From positions 2,418,001 to 2,482,000 of the forward strand of contig NZ_CP081149.1 in the NCBI RefSeq assembly GCF_019665785.1: a stretch of 64,000 nucleotides of DNA. Reading direction: 5' to 3'. Source of the DNA: Deefgea piscis (GTDB lineage Bacteria > Pseudomonadota > Gammaproteobacteria > Burkholderiales > Chitinibacteraceae). A program made the position numbers and the translations under genes. Shown here piece by piece: positions 18,237-27,689 of the stretch (positions are counted from its first letter, which is position 1; every line of letters starts with the position of its first letter). The notes beneath the pieces are model-generated. The model saw only the letters and a program-made list of their open reading frames with translations. It did not search any database and was not told the origin of the DNA.

Positions 18237-18334
18237 GTAGGGCGTGGTTAGCCAAAGGCGTAACCCGCCAATCCATATCCGACAATAGTAACGTCAAACC
18301 GTAGGGTGTATTCGACGCGCAGCGGCAATACACC
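18237..18334. repeat. Two GTAGGG-type hairpin repeats in tandem
   Basis: GTAGGGCGTGGTTA to TAACCCGCC (18237-18269) and GTAGGGTGTATT to AATACACC (18301-18334). They share the GTAGGG start and palindromic plan of the arms at 3861 and 16259, but the inner stem sequence differs and stays self-complementary. Confidence 0.5.
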
Positions 18335-18367
18335 AGCCCCATTGATACGGCGTAATGCCTTCGAGGA

Positions 18368-19042
18368 TTACGTAAAATTAAAAATAGACTGCTCATCACT
18401 TTCGAGTGGTATTACTTCATGAATAATAAGAGTAGGCCTTTTCTCTGCAACAAATTTTTCTTTTATATGTCTAGAAATAATACCAACCACTCTGCACCTA
18501 AGAAAAAGCGCCGATTTAAATTGCCTTACATTACCAACAACAGGCACGCAATTTATGATATGCCCCTTATACTCCAAACCAAGACTATTTGTTTTTTCAC
18601 TACCTCGAATTAATTTTCCCTCTAGTAAAACATTATCTCCTTGTACAAACTCAGGAAATAAAAATTCTTCATCCTCATCTACTTCCAATGATTGATCAAA
18701 GTAGATTTTTTCAGTATTATCAACTGACACTTGATCGGGACTATCCCCATAAACTCCAATTGTAAGCACTCTGTTTTCTTCAATCACTGACACCATTTTA
18801 TTTAATGATTTTTGTGGCAAATGCTGAAACCACTCATAATAAGCATATGGAACCATTAGCTCTTTATTTTCATTATTAACAATAACTACAAAATCCTCAC
18901 TCAAGGTTGGCTCAATTTTTTCAACATCCCAATTTTTTACTCGCTTCGTATGCTTTACAATTTTTACTAAATACAACAAAGCCGATATTGATTTAGACAT
19001 AACATTTTTCAAACCTATGTCTTTAAAATCATTCTCAGCCAT
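18368..19042 (-). CDS. Unknown protein, probably the 3' part of a frameshifted gene
   Basis: I do not recognise this 224-residue protein. It begins MAENDFKDIG after a GCAGGTG ribosome-like site, has an acidic middle (VDEDEEFLFPEF) and a strand-rich C-terminal half, and no membrane helix. The frame stays open upstream and, if one A is removed from an A8 run at about 19057-19064, it joins the 91-codon frame before it into one protein of roughly 317 residues. The region is AT-richer than its neighbours, which suggests acquired DNA. Confidence 0.6.
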   Translation of the reverse strand: MAENDFKDIGLKNVMSKSISALLYLVKIVKHTKRVKNWDVEKIEPTLSEDFVVIVNNENKELMVPYAYYEWFQHLPQKSLNKMVSVIEENRVLTIGVYGDSPDQVSVDNTEKIYFDQSLEVDEDEEFLFPEFVQGDNVLLEGKLIRGSEKTNSLGLEYKGHIINCVPVVGNVRQFKSALFLRCRVVGIISRHIKEKFVAEKRPTLIIHEVIPLESDEQSIFNFT

Positions 19043-19046
19043 TTTT

Positions 19047-19322
19047 TCACCTGCTTTTTTTTGCATATCCCAATGCAAAAGCACCACCAATAGCGGCCCC
19101 TCCAGCCATGAGTATTGCCACCCATGAGCCAGCTTCAGTTTTAATCGGAACATCATATTCAATTTTATGAAATGCTGGAGATTGTCTTGAATTAAAAAAC
19201 CGGATAACCTCATCAAGACCAACAAGTGCTTTACCTGCACTTCCTGCATCTATAACTCCAGATGGATGACGCGAACCAGAATATTTAACAAAGCCAACCT
19301 GGCTATATTCTTCATTATCCAC
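19047..19322 (-). CDS. Unknown protein, probably the 5' part of a frameshifted gene
   Basis: The 91-residue product starts MDNEEYSQVGFVKY and ends with a hydrophobic, glycine-rich segment (WVAILMAGGAAIGGAFALGY) followed by KKSR and a stop. The stop is created just after an A8 run; with A7 the frame reads on into the next gene as AKKAGEKMAEND. The two open frames overlap only through that run. Either one split gene, a programmed slip, or a sequencing error explains this. Confidence 0.55.
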   Translation of the reverse strand: MDNEEYSQVGFVKYSGSRHPSGVIDAGSAGKALVGLDEVIRFFNSRQSPAFHKIEYDVPIKTEAGSWVAILMAGGAAIGGAFALGYAKKSR

Positions 19323-19389
19323 CGGAAAACCTTTCTTTTTAAGTAATCAACATCCAGATACTAAATACTATTTGATTTAATTACAATAA

Positions 19390-19413
19390 AAAAAGCCCTG
19401 CAAAGCAGGGCTT
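19390..19413 (-). terminator. Intrinsic terminator, probably of nrdB
   Basis: AAGCCCTG and CAGGGCTT form the stem; on the minus strand it is followed by TTTTTTTATTG. With the IS3-family copy removed it would lie about 30 bases past the nrdB stop, so the insertion has displaced it by 1.2 kb. Confidence 0.75.
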
Positions 19414-19465
19414 ATATCAAACATCCGGTAATCCCCCCACTTTTAAGCTCACTTAAAAGTAGAGG

Positions 19466-20293
19466 TCAGGCATGTAATGCCAGTTTTTGTTTCGGGGTGA
19501 TGCCACCCAAACCCATGTGCGGGCGCTCGTTGTTGTAGCTCCAAAGCCATTGCGTGGCAACCTCTTGCACTTCAGCAAGACTTTCAAAGTCATCGCAAGC
19601 CAGCCATTCATGCCGCACGGTCCGATTATAGCGCTCGATATAGGCATTTTGCTGGGGATTGCCCGGCTGAATATACGCCAATTCAATTGAATGTTGTTCC
19701 GCCCAGTTTTTTAGCAACTGGCTAATATATTCAGGCCCATTATCTGAGCGAATCCGTTTTGGCTTGCCTCGCCATTCAATGATTTGATTCAAACTACGCA
19801 CCACGCGCTCGGCCGGCAAAGAGAAATCAACATCAATCGCTAAACCCTCCCGATTAAAATCATCAATCACATTAAACAGGCGAATGCTGCGGCCATCGGC
19901 TAATTGATCGTGCATAAAATCCATCGACCACGTTTCATTGATTTTCTCAGGCACTGCTAATGGTGCTGGCGTTGCACGAATTAAGCGTTTATTAGGCTTA
20001 ATTCGCAGATTTAATTCTAAATCGCAATAAATCCGGTAGACCCGTTTGTGATTCCAAGACTTTTTCTTGACGTTTCGTAGATGCAAAAAGCACAGACCAA
20101 AGCCCCATGTGCGATGAACTTGGGTAAGTTGCAGTAACGAATCGGCAATTTTTTCATTTTCTGCGTCTAGTTTTGCCACATAGCGATAACAAGTCGTGCT
20201 GATCATAAAGCTAGCGCAAGCTGCACGAATCGAAACGGCCTTTGATTCAACGGCCCAGCGCGCCATCTCACGCCGCTGAGATGGCTTCACCAC
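19466..20293 (-). CDS. IS3-family transposase OrfB (DDE integrase), copy 1
   Basis: The 275-residue protein contains an HTH_21-like region and an rve integrase core with DDE residues in [19 protein letters not shown] and [15 protein letters not shown]. It overlaps OrfA by seven bases, and an A6G slip site (GCAAAAAAGTGG) at the overlap allows the usual -1 frameshift that makes the OrfAB transposase. Confidence 0.92.
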   Translation of the reverse strand: MVKPSQRREMARWAVESKAVSIRAACASFMISTTCYRYVAKLDAENEKIADSLLQLTQVHRTWGFGLCFLHLRNVKKKSWNHKRVYRIYCDLELNLRIKPNKRLIRATPAPLAVPEKINETWSMDFMHDQLADGRSIRLFNVIDDFNREGLAIDVDFSLPAERVVRSLNQIIEWRGKPKRIRSDNGPEYISQLLKNWAEQHSIELAYIQPGNPQQNAYIERYNRTVRHEWLACDDFESLAEVQEVATQWLWSYNNERPHMGLGGITPKQKLALHA

Positions 20294-20553
20294 TTTTTTG
20301 CCATGGCTTCCTTGATGATGTCTGCCTGCATTTGAGCTTCGATATACATCTTTTTAAGGCGCTTGTTTTCATCTTCCAGCTCTTTCATGCGCGTCATCAT
20401 CGAGACGTCCATGCCGCCAAACTTAGCGCGCCACTTATAAAAAGAGGCCGAGCTCATGCCGTGTTCACGGCATAAATCAGGAACAGTGGAGCCGGCTTCG
20501 GCCTGCTTTAAAATCGCCATAATCTGGCTGTCAGAATAACGTGCTGCTTTCAT
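20287..20553 (-). CDS. IS3-family OrfA (helix-turn-helix), copy 1
   Basis: The ATG at 20553 follows GAGGAG and gives 88 residues: an HTH_Tnp_1 domain ([31 protein letters not shown]) and a C-terminal leucine-zipper-like helix ([14 protein letters not shown]). It binds the element ends as part of OrfAB. Confidence 0.9.
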   Translation of the reverse strand: MKAARYSDSQIMAILKQAEAGSTVPDLCREHGMSSASFYKWRAKFGGMDVSMMTRMKELEDENKRLKKMYIEAQMQADIIKEAMAKKW

Positions 20554-20637
20554 GTAGAAGCTCCTCAAAGACTGCGAGAAAATTCTACTTAAAAATGAGC
20601 TGGTTTGGTGGGGGGATTACCATCCGAAATGTAAACC

Positions 20638-21723
20638 TTAATCCCAGCTCAACGCCCCACCCGTCTGATATTCAGTCACCCGAGTTTCAAAGAAGTTTTT
20701 CTCTTTCTTCAAATCAATCATTTCACTCATCCATGGGAATGGATTGGTGACGCCGGGGAATAATTCATTTAGGCCGATTTGTTGCATGCGGCGGTTGGCG
20801 ATAAAGCGTAGGTATTCTTTAAATTGCGCAGCATTTAGGCCCAATACACCGCGTGGCATGGTGTCTTCAGCGTAAGCGTATTCAAGCTCAACTGCGCGTT
20901 GGAATAGGCCGACCAATTCAGCTTTAAAGCTTTCGGTCCATAATTCTGGGTTTTCCATTTTAATGGTATTGATTAAATCGATACCAAAATTGCAGTGCAT
21001 TGATTCATCGCGCAGAATGTATTGATATTGCTCAGCGGCGCCAGTCATTTTGTTTTGACGACCAAGTGCCAAGATTTGCACAAAGCCCACATAGAAGAAC
21101 AAGCCTTCCATAATGCAGGCAAAGACAATAATCGAGCGCAATAATTGCTGGTCGGTTTCTAATGTGCCGGTTTTAAATTCGGGGTTGGTCAATACATCAA
21201 TAAATGGGATTAAAAAATCGTCTTTATTTTTGATTGAGGCCACTTCGTTATACGCATTAAATACTTCGCCTTCGTCTAGGCCGAGCGACTCAACGATGTA
21301 TTGATACGCATGCGTATGAATGGCTTCGTCAAACGCTTGGCGTAGCAAAAATTGGCGGCATTCTGGGCTAGTAATTTGGCGATACGTACCGAGCACGATG
21401 TTGTTGGCAGCCAAGCTGTCGGCAGTAACAAAAAAGCCGAGGTTACGCTTAACCAGACGCATTTCGTCTTCAGACAATTGGCCGGTTTTCCATTGCTCGA
21501 TGTCGCGCTGCATATTCACTTCTTGCGGCATCCAGTGGTTTGCGCATTGCGCGAGGTATTTTTCCCACGCCCATTTGTGCTTGAATGGCACCAATTGGTT
21601 GACGTCGGTGGTGCCATTGATTACGCGTTTATCGTCGGCGCTAATGCGTTTGCTGCTCGCAGCCGGGGTCGCGGCGGCAGTGGCACGGGGGCTGGCGATT
21701 ACTTCGTCATCAAAATTAATCAT
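20638..21723 (-). CDS. nrdB: Class Ia ribonucleotide reductase, beta subunit
   Basis: The 361-residue protein houses the diiron-tyrosyl radical cofactor of aerobic ribonucleotide reductase. Iron-ligand segments are visible: [10 protein letters not shown] (with the region of the radical Tyr), [10 protein letters not shown] and [10 protein letters not shown]. The C-terminal tail that docks into NrdA is present. The ATG follows AAGGAAAAA. An IS3-family element begins 16 bases past the stop. The alpha subunit gene nrdA is 2.8 kb upstream, separated by three unrelated genes. Confidence 0.95.
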   Translation of the reverse strand: MINFDDEVIASPRATAAATPAASSKRISADDKRVINGTTDVNQLVPFKHKWAWEKYLAQCANHWMPQEVNMQRDIEQWKTGQLSEDEMRLVKRNLGFFVTADSLAANNIVLGTYRQITSPECRQFLLRQAFDEAIHTHAYQYIVESLGLDEGEVFNAYNEVASIKNKDDFLIPFIDVLTNPEFKTGTLETDQQLLRSIIVFACIMEGLFFYVGFVQILALGRQNKMTGAAEQYQYILRDESMHCNFGIDLINTIKMENPELWTESFKAELVGLFQRAVELEYAYAEDTMPRGVLGLNAAQFKEYLRFIANRRMQQIGLNELFPGVTNPFPWMSEMIDLKKEKNFFETRVTEYQTGGALSWD

Positions 21724-21733
21724 TATTTTTCCT

Positions 21734-22315
21734 TTATTGACTCAGGCCGCGATTGAGCGGCTGTATTGCGATATTGCTAAAATTGCTCACACCATGGCGG
21801 GCTTGCAGATCAAAAAAATCTCGGGCGCGATCATTACTCAAATTCACGCTCGAGTCATAATTCATATTCAGGTGCACGTCGCCCAAATACACCACTTCAC
21901 CGGCTTTAACTTGAAATGGCAGATTGAGCGGCACGGTCACATATTGGTACATATTCATCATTAAATTGGCGCTGTCTTGCCGCCATTGCCCATCGGCAGC
22001 GACAACTCGATATTGGCCCGGCAGCAAAGGCACGACAAATAGTTTGCCTGTTGCATTCGGGGTATCGCCCGGTGCACGAATAAAATCGGTCACTAGCCGC
22101 GTATACAGGCTGATATTACCACTTGGGCCTTGCAGCACTAAATTGGCGCTGGCGGTGTCGTTATTAAACGATTGCGCCGTGAGGCCAACAATCGCCAAGC
22201 CTTGCCCTGCCGCTGGCGTAAGCTGGCCATTGACCACTGGCAGCTGCAGATTGGCGCAGGCGCTTAATAGCAGCACCAGCATGGCACTCAATATTAATTT
22301 GAACGATCTGAACAT
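21734..22315 (-). CDS. Predicted lipoprotein, paralogue of the next gene
   Basis: The 193-residue protein has a lipoprotein signal with lipobox LLLSAC (Cys about residue 20). The mature part is rich in strands, with [11 protein letters not shown], and near its end [32 protein letters not shown] wording shared with the neighbouring gene. I do not know its function. The AAGGAG site supports the ATG. It lies 10 bp upstream of nrdB and may be co-transcribed with it. Confidence 0.75.
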   Translation of the reverse strand: MFRSFKLILSAMLVLLLSACANLQLPVVNGQLTPAAGQGLAIVGLTAQSFNNDTASANLVLQGPSGNISLYTRLVTDFIRAPGDTPNATGKLFVVPLLPGQYRVVAADGQWRQDSANLMMNMYQYVTVPLNLPFQVKAGEVVYLGDVHLNMNYDSSVNLSNDRARDFFDLQARHGVSNFSNIAIQPLNRGLSQ

Positions 22316-22325
22316 GGCCGTCTCC

Positions 22326-22877
22326 TTACTGCGCGATGCGCAAAGGTTCGATCAAAATATTGCGCGTATCGGTCACGCCATCACGCTGTTTTAAATCATA
22401 AAAATCACGCGCTGCGGTGTTGCTCAAGCGCAGTGTCGAAGCAAAATTGAGCGCCACATTCACATTACCCAAATACACCACTTGCCCAGCCACTACGCGA
22501 AAATCCGTATTCAGTGGCAAAGTCACATAACGCGCTTCGCCCGAATGCACGCCAACAACAACAAAGCTACCGCGCACCTGGCTGGTGCGATATTCCCCTG
22601 CCGGCAAAGTCAGCGCAAAGAGTTTACCCGCTGGGTTTTCCTCGCTACCGGGCGCTTGAATCATATCGCTACCCAGCCGCGTAGTGAGTTGTTGCGGTGC
22701 GGGGCCAGTAATATCAAGGCTCAGCGATGCGCCCATTAAATAATTAGCTTGCCCAGTTAACGACAACAGCACCATGCCCTGCCCTGTGGGTGGATTTAAC
22801 CGCCCGTCTTGCAGCGGCAATGGGCTGGCACAAGCGGTGAATAAAACACAAACAAATAGAGCAAATAGACGGCGCAT
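22326..22877 (-). CDS. Predicted lipoprotein, paralogue of the previous gene
   Basis: The 183-residue protein has lipobox LFTACAS. It matches its downstream neighbour along its length: NPPTGQGMVLLSLTGQ versus [29 protein letters not shown] versus [13 protein letters not shown], and a shared RDFYDL/RDFFDL near the C-terminus. A tandem duplication is the simple explanation. Function unknown; likely periplasmic face of the outer membrane. Confidence 0.75.
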   Translation of the reverse strand: MRRLFALFVCVLFTACASPLPLQDGRLNPPTGQGMVLLSLTGQANYLMGASLSLDITGPAPQQLTTRLGSDMIQAPGSEENPAGKLFALTLPAGEYRTSQVRGSFVVVGVHSGEARYVTLPLNTDFRVVAGQVVYLGNVNVALNFASTLRLSNTAARDFYDLKQRDGVTDTRNILIEPLRIAQ

Positions 22878-22994
22878 GGCTTAACTCCTTTGGCTCGTAG
22901 CTTGCGCTACATTTCAATGGGTAACGAGTTCGCTACTCAATGCCAGACTTAGATCTGCGCCGACTAGCAAAACATCAGCAAGCACCTGCCAGTC

Positions 22995-24026
22995 TCAACA
23001 AGCCGCCGCATCGGCGATGGCCAACACTTTTTGCTGCCAAGCGGCTTTTTGCTCAGCGCTGAGCCAACTGGCTTCAAAGCTATTTAAAATCAACTGCACG
23101 ATTTCAGCTTTGTTTAAATCCAGCGCCGCGCGGCAGGCGAGCAAATTGGTGTTCAGATAACCGCCAAAATAAGCGGGGTCATCCGAATTGACCATTGCGC
23201 ACAATCCGGCATCCAGTAGCGTACGTAGATTATGCGCCGCCAAATCATCCACCACGCACAGCTTTAAATTCGATAAGGGGCAAACGGTGAGTGGCACGCG
23301 ATCAGCGGCCAAACGCGCCACCAAAGCGGCGTCTTCGGTGCAGCGAACGCCGTGATCAATTCGCGTTGATTTGAGTAAATCCAGCGCTTCCCAAATATAC
23401 GCTGCCGGACCTTCTTCGCCAGCATGCGCCACTGCGGGCAAGCCCAGCTCAGCACAACGGGCAAACAGCGCAGCAAATTTACTTGGCGGATGGCCCAATT
23501 CGCTCGAATCCAAACCCACCCCGTCGATTTGCGCCAAATAAGGCATTGCTTGCTCTAGCGTGGCAAAGCCGTCGGCTTCGCTTAAATGGCGCAAAAAGCA
23601 CAAAATCAATTTGGACGTCATGCCAAATTGCGTTAAGGCATCGGCCAAAGCGCGGCGAATCCCCGCCAGCGGCACAGCAAAATCAATACCACGCGCAGTA
23701 TGCGTTTGTGGATCGTAAAAAATCTCGGTGTGAACAATATTGTCCGCGTGAGCGCGCAGCACATACGCCCAAGTAAGATCGTAAAAATCTTGCTCAGTAA
23801 TCAATACCGATGCACCGGCGTAATACAAATCCAAAAACGATTGCAAACTATCAAACTGATACGCCGCCCGCACCGCATCCACATCGGCATACGGCAACGC
23901 CACGCCGTTTTTTTGCGCCAAGGCAAACATCATCTCCGGCTCAAGCGAGCCCTCGATATGCAAATGCAATTCAGTTTTTGGCAAAGCCATAATCAATTGG
24001 TCGAGCGGGTGTTGGTTCACAATCAT
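22995..24026 (-). CDS. add: Adenosine deaminase-family protein, possibly adenine deaminase
   Basis: The 343-residue TIM-barrel metalloenzyme shows the zinc ligands HLHIEGSLEP, the VAHAGEEG motif with catalytic Glu, the RIDHGVR histidine and the NSDDPAYFG aspartates. The segment FLDLYYAGASVLITEQDF and YDPQTHTARGI are those I associate with the bacterial group characterised as adenine deaminases (such as Pseudomonas PA0148), so adenine rather than adenosine may be the substrate. It acts in purine salvage. A large inverted repeat lies just upstream. Confidence 0.85.
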   Translation of the reverse strand: MIVNQHPLDQLIMALPKTELHLHIEGSLEPEMMFALAQKNGVALPYADVDAVRAAYQFDSLQSFLDLYYAGASVLITEQDFYDLTWAYVLRAHADNIVHTEIFYDPQTHTARGIDFAVPLAGIRRALADALTQFGMTSKLILCFLRHLSEADGFATLEQAMPYLAQIDGVGLDSSELGHPPSKFAALFARCAELGLPAVAHAGEEGPAAYIWEALDLLKSTRIDHGVRCTEDAALVARLAADRVPLTVCPLSNLKLCVVDDLAAHNLRTLLDAGLCAMVNSDDPAYFGGYLNTNLLACRAALDLNKAEIVQLILNSFEASWLSAEQKAAWQQKVLAIADAAAC

Positions 24027-24052
24027 TCCTATTTATTCTCAATACGGGATCA

Positions 24053-24092
24053 CCGATATTTAAATGCACTGATCAATCCATTTAAATATCGG
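24053..24092. promoter_or_regulatory. 14-bp perfect inverted repeat upstream of the deaminase gene
   Basis: CCGATATTTAAATG (24053-24066) and CATTTAAATATCGG (24079-24092) are exact inverse complements around a 12-bp spacer, starting 27 bases from the deaminase start codon. The position and symmetry fit an operator; no T-tract follows, so a terminator is less likely. Confidence 0.5.
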
Positions 24093-24522
24093 CACCGCAA
24101 AGCGGCACCGAGGGTATATTGCTCAAAGCTAATTCTAAAGACATCTACAAACAGATACTCACCAATAAACATCCGCGAACTGGTGGGGCCAACCTCTACG
24201 ACCCGGTGGGTACGCGGCCTTCGGCCTAAGCCATCCTACAGTTAGTGACTTTACACAAGCCTGCTGTGCCGCGCTCGTTGGTCTGGGGCTTAAACCCCGT
24301 TAAAACGAACACCGAGCACGAAGGGAGACAAACAGCCCTATCGTTTGGCTCGCGCCACGCGAGGGAACGGCGGAGCCGGGTTCGTATCGGGTCGCCTTTC
24401 TTTGATACTTTCTTTGGCGACGCAAAGAAAGTATCCCCCGCCGCGGGTAGCGACACCTAAAAACAGGTGCCGCAGGCACTTAAACCCATTTCACCCATGG
24501 TGGGTAGATAACCCACCCAGTT
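24093..24522. repeat. Intergenic repeat-like region with strong hairpin
   Basis: The stretch between add and nrdA holds a perfect 13-bp stem GATACTTTCTTTG / CAAAGAAAGTATC (24404-24435) with a six-base loop, inside a GC-rich block of the kind found repeated between genes in many Proteobacteria. Open frames cross it on both strands but none has a ribosome site or recognisable product. Confidence 0.45.
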
Positions 24523-27369
24523 TTATTGGCAAGCTTCGCAATCTGGATTATCAATCGAGCAGAACTTCGCATCCGTCGCTGGGGTGTTATCCACTACTTC
24601 CGCCGCTTGAGTCACTGGCGTTGGGTGGCTGGTGCCATCCACGGCGACGGCGTTTAATTCGCCACCGCGACCGGTTGATTTCTCTGCCGATGTGGCTGCC
24701 AAAGTGCGGAGGTAATACGTGGTTTTTAGGCCGCGTAACCAAGCGAATTTATACAACTCGTCCAATTTTTTGCCCGATGCACCGGCCATATAGATATTGA
24801 GCGACTGCGCTTGGTCGATCCATTTTTGACGGCGACTTGCCGCTTCAACCAACCATTTCGGGTCCATTTCAAACGCCGTTGCATACAGCTCGCGGAATTC
24901 TTGTGGAATACGATCGATTTGTGCCACTGAACCGTCGAAGTATTTCAAGTCAGAGACCATCACTTCGTCCCACAAACCAAGGGCTTTTAAGTCACGCACC
25001 AAATGCTCGTTGATGACGGTAAATTCGCCGGACAAATTCGATTTCACGAATAAGTTTTGGTAAGTCGGCTCAATACACGCATCCACGCCAACAATGTTTG
25101 AAATCGTTGCTGTTGGCGCAATCGCCAAGCAGTTTGAGTTACGCATGCCGTAGGCGGCAATGCGATCACGCAACATCGTCCAATCCAGACGTGAGCTGCG
25201 ATCCACTTCTAGATAGCCGCCGCGTTCTTCTTCGAGTAAGCGCAATGAGTCTTGTGGCAAGATGCCGCGATCCCACAAGCTGCCTTTGTACGAAGCGTAA
25301 ATACCGCGCTCTTGCGCCAATTCAGTTGACGCCCAGTAAGCGTGATACGCCACGGTTTCCATTGATACGTCAGCAAATTCAACCGCCGCTTGCGAAGCGT
25401 ATGGAATGCTCAATTCGTGCAAGCAATTTTGGAAGCCCATAATGCCCAAGCCCACTGGACGGTGCTTCAAGTTCGACGTGCGTGCTTTGCGAACTGGGTA
25501 GAAGTTAATGTCGATGACGTTATCGAGCATACGCATCGCCACTTTCACGGTGCGCGAGAGTTTTTCGGCGTCGAGCTGACCATTTTTTAAATGGTTGTAT
25601 AAGTTGATCGAACCGAGATTACATACGGCGATTTCTTCTTCATTGGTGTTCAGCGTGATTTCAGTACACAGATTACTTGAATGCACGACGCCAACGTGTT
25701 GCTGTGGGCTACGAATATTACAAGGGTCTTTAAAGGTGATCCATGGATGACCAGTTTCAAACAACATGGTCAACATTTTGCGCCACAGGCCCAGCGCCGA
25801 AATCGTTTTAGCAACGCGCATTTCACCACGTGCGGCTTTGGCTTCGTAGGCGGTGTAAGCGGTTTCAAAGGCTTTACCGACTTTGTCGTGCAAATCAGGC
25901 ACTTCAGATGGGCTAAACAAAGTCCATTCGCCACCATCCATCACTCGTTTCATAAACAAGTCAGGAATCCAGTTGGCCGAATTCATATCGTGCGTGCGGC
26001 GGCGATCGTCACCGGTATTTTTACGCAATTCAAGGAATTCTTCGATATCGGCGTGCCAAGTTTCAAGGTAAGCGCAGACTGCACCTTTGCGTTTACCACC
26101 TTGGTTCACGGCAACAGCAGTGTCGTTGACTACTTTAAGGAAGGGCACGACACCTTGTGATTTACCGTTGGTGCCTTTGATGTGGCTATTCATGGCGCGA
26201 ACTGAAGTCCAGTCATTGCCCAAACCACCGGCAAATTTAGACAACAAGGCGTTTTCTTTTAGCGCTTCAAAAATACCGTCCAAATCGTCTGGCACAGTCG
26301 TTAAGTAGCAGCTCGACATTTGGCTGTGGCGGGTACCGGAATTAAATAGCGTTGGCGTCGAAGACATAAAGTCAAAGCTCGACAGCACATTGTAAAACTC
26401 AATGGCGCGCTCTTCACGATTCACTTCGTTCAGCGCCAAGCCCATGGCCACACGCATAAAGAACACTTGCGGCAGTTCAATGCGTTGATCATTGATATGC
26501 AAGAAATAACGATCGTATAGCGTTTGCAGGCCAAGGTAGCCAAACTGGTAATCGCGATTATGATCCAAGGCGGCAGCGATTTTGCTTAAATCGTACTGAC
26601 CGAGTTTTTCATCGAGTAATTCAGCCGCAATCCCTTTTTTGATAAATTGTGGGAAATACGTGGCGTAGCGTTCAGCCATTTCTTCGTGGCTGGTTTCAGC
26701 GCCCAAAACTTCACGACGAATGGTATTGAGCAATAAACGCGCCGTTACCAAGCCGTAGGCTGGATCGTTCTCAAGGAAAGTACGCGCTGCCAATACGGCT
26801 GATTTACGCAATTCATCGGCAGACACACCGTCGTACACGTTTTTGAGCATTTCAGCCAAAATAACGGCTTGATCGGTGTATTGCTCAAGGCCGGTACATG
26901 CCGAGGCGATTAAGGCTTTGACTTTGTCTAAATCGAGCGGACGCAAGCTGCCGTCTTCAAATAAAACATTAATTTGGTGTTCTGGCTCGCTCTCGTGACG
27001 TGCAGCGGCGCGTTCACGCTGGCGTTCACTGCGATACAACACATAAGCGCGGGCAACGTCGTGCTCGCCTGAGCGCATCAAAGCCAATTCAACTTGGTCT
27101 TGGATGTCTTCGATATGAATCGCGCCACCTTCTGGCTTGCGACGCATCAAGGCCGACACGGCAGAATCCGTCAGCAGATGCACTTGATCGCGCACGGCGG
27201 CACTCGACGCGGCATGGCTGCCTTGCACAGCAATAAATGCTTTGCTTAAGGCGACCGAGATTTTCGATGGTTCGAACGCCACCACCGAGCCATTGCGGCG
27301 AATAATTTTATAATTTGCGTAGGCCGCGGCATCAAGTGTGATGTGAGAAAGTTTCGCTGTATCAGTCAT
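24523..27369 (-). CDS. nrdA: Class Ia ribonucleotide reductase, alpha subunit
   Basis: The alpha subunit reduces ribonucleoside diphosphates using the radical of NrdB. From the ATG at 27369 it has 948 residues: an ATP-cone (RRNGSVVAFEPSKISVAL, about residues 22-110), the barrel with SSCYLTT and SNLCTEITLN active-site cysteines, and a C-terminal redox tail ending CEACQ. The ATP-cone implies dATP feedback. Two or more cone-like segments may be present, as the N-terminal region is long. A start 29 codons further upstream is possible but adds an unlike sequence. Confidence 0.94.
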   Translation of the reverse strand: MTDTAKLSHITLDAAAYANYKIIRRNGSVVAFEPSKISVALSKAFIAVQGSHAASSAAVRDQVHLLTDSAVSALMRRKPEGGAIHIEDIQDQVELALMRSGEHDVARAYVLYRSERQRERAAARHESEPEHQINVLFEDGSLRPLDLDKVKALIASACTGLEQYTDQAVILAEMLKNVYDGVSADELRKSAVLAARTFLENDPAYGLVTARLLLNTIRREVLGAETSHEEMAERYATYFPQFIKKGIAAELLDEKLGQYDLSKIAAALDHNRDYQFGYLGLQTLYDRYFLHINDQRIELPQVFFMRVAMGLALNEVNREERAIEFYNVLSSFDFMSSTPTLFNSGTRHSQMSSCYLTTVPDDLDGIFEALKENALLSKFAGGLGNDWTSVRAMNSHIKGTNGKSQGVVPFLKVVNDTAVAVNQGGKRKGAVCAYLETWHADIEEFLELRKNTGDDRRRTHDMNSANWIPDLFMKRVMDGGEWTLFSPSEVPDLHDKVGKAFETAYTAYEAKAARGEMRVAKTISALGLWRKMLTMLFETGHPWITFKDPCNIRSPQQHVGVVHSSNLCTEITLNTNEEEIAVCNLGSINLYNHLKNGQLDAEKLSRTVKVAMRMLDNVIDINFYPVRKARTSNLKHRPVGLGIMGFQNCLHELSIPYASQAAVEFADVSMETVAYHAYWASTELAQERGIYASYKGSLWDRGILPQDSLRLLEEERGGYLEVDRSSRLDWTMLRDRIAAYGMRNSNCLAIAPTATISNIVGVDACIEPTYQNLFVKSNLSGEFTVINEHLVRDLKALGLWDEVMVSDLKYFDGSVAQIDRIPQEFRELYATAFEMDPKWLVEAASRRQKWIDQAQSLNIYMAGASGKKLDELYKFAWLRGLKTTYYLRTLAATSAEKSTGRGGELNAVAVDGTSHPTPVTQAAEVVDNTPATDAKFCSIDNPDCEACQ

Positions 27370-27689
27370 TCGTTCACCAGTCGTGCAGCTAGCGGCTAAA
27401 TCAAGCTCGCCACGCTGCTTGTGGATAATTTTGTGGGTTATTTGTGCAGAAAACACTACATCTTGTGTTGCCCTCTGCTTATAGACACAAATACTAGGGT
27501 AAAGAGGGGATCTGGTGCAAGTGGCCTGCTCTGTGCTAGTCGATCAATGGCGGCAATAAAAATCAAAATCCTTGTATGGCTTGATTTGATTGGCGCAGCA
27601 AACAAAAAGCATACAGACAGCGGGTTGCAAGTTTGCAACAAGAACAGTCCCGCCCACTCATTGATACTCATTGATAAATCAGCAGACAC
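27370..27689. other. Intergenic region upstream of nrdA
   Basis: It should hold the nrdA promoter. TGTGGATAA and similar AT-rich words are near 27420; I could not establish a clear NrdR box pair by eye. The downstream end of the slyD-tail repeat array adjoins it. Confidence 0.35.

Larger units (their letters stand above)
19427..20621 (-). mobile_element. IS3-family element, copy 1 of 3 (1195 bp)
   Basis: Terminal inverted repeats start GGTAATCCCCCCAC at both ends. The flanks carry a perfect 4-bp target duplication ATCC (19423-19426 and 20622-20625), so this is a simple insertion. It encodes two overlapping frames in the usual IS3 layout. Copies at 42916 and 58946 have the same length and encode identical proteins, which points to recent spread. 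Confidence 0.92.

Noticed and set aside
18127-18399. 90-codon minus-strand frame downstream of the unknown gene
   Set aside because: It covers the AGCS terminator and GTAGGG repeats and resembles no protein.
24226-24460. Overlapping open frames on both strands in the add-nrdA gap
   Set aside because: They span a repeat-like intergenic block and hairpin; frames such as these are often mis-annotated there.
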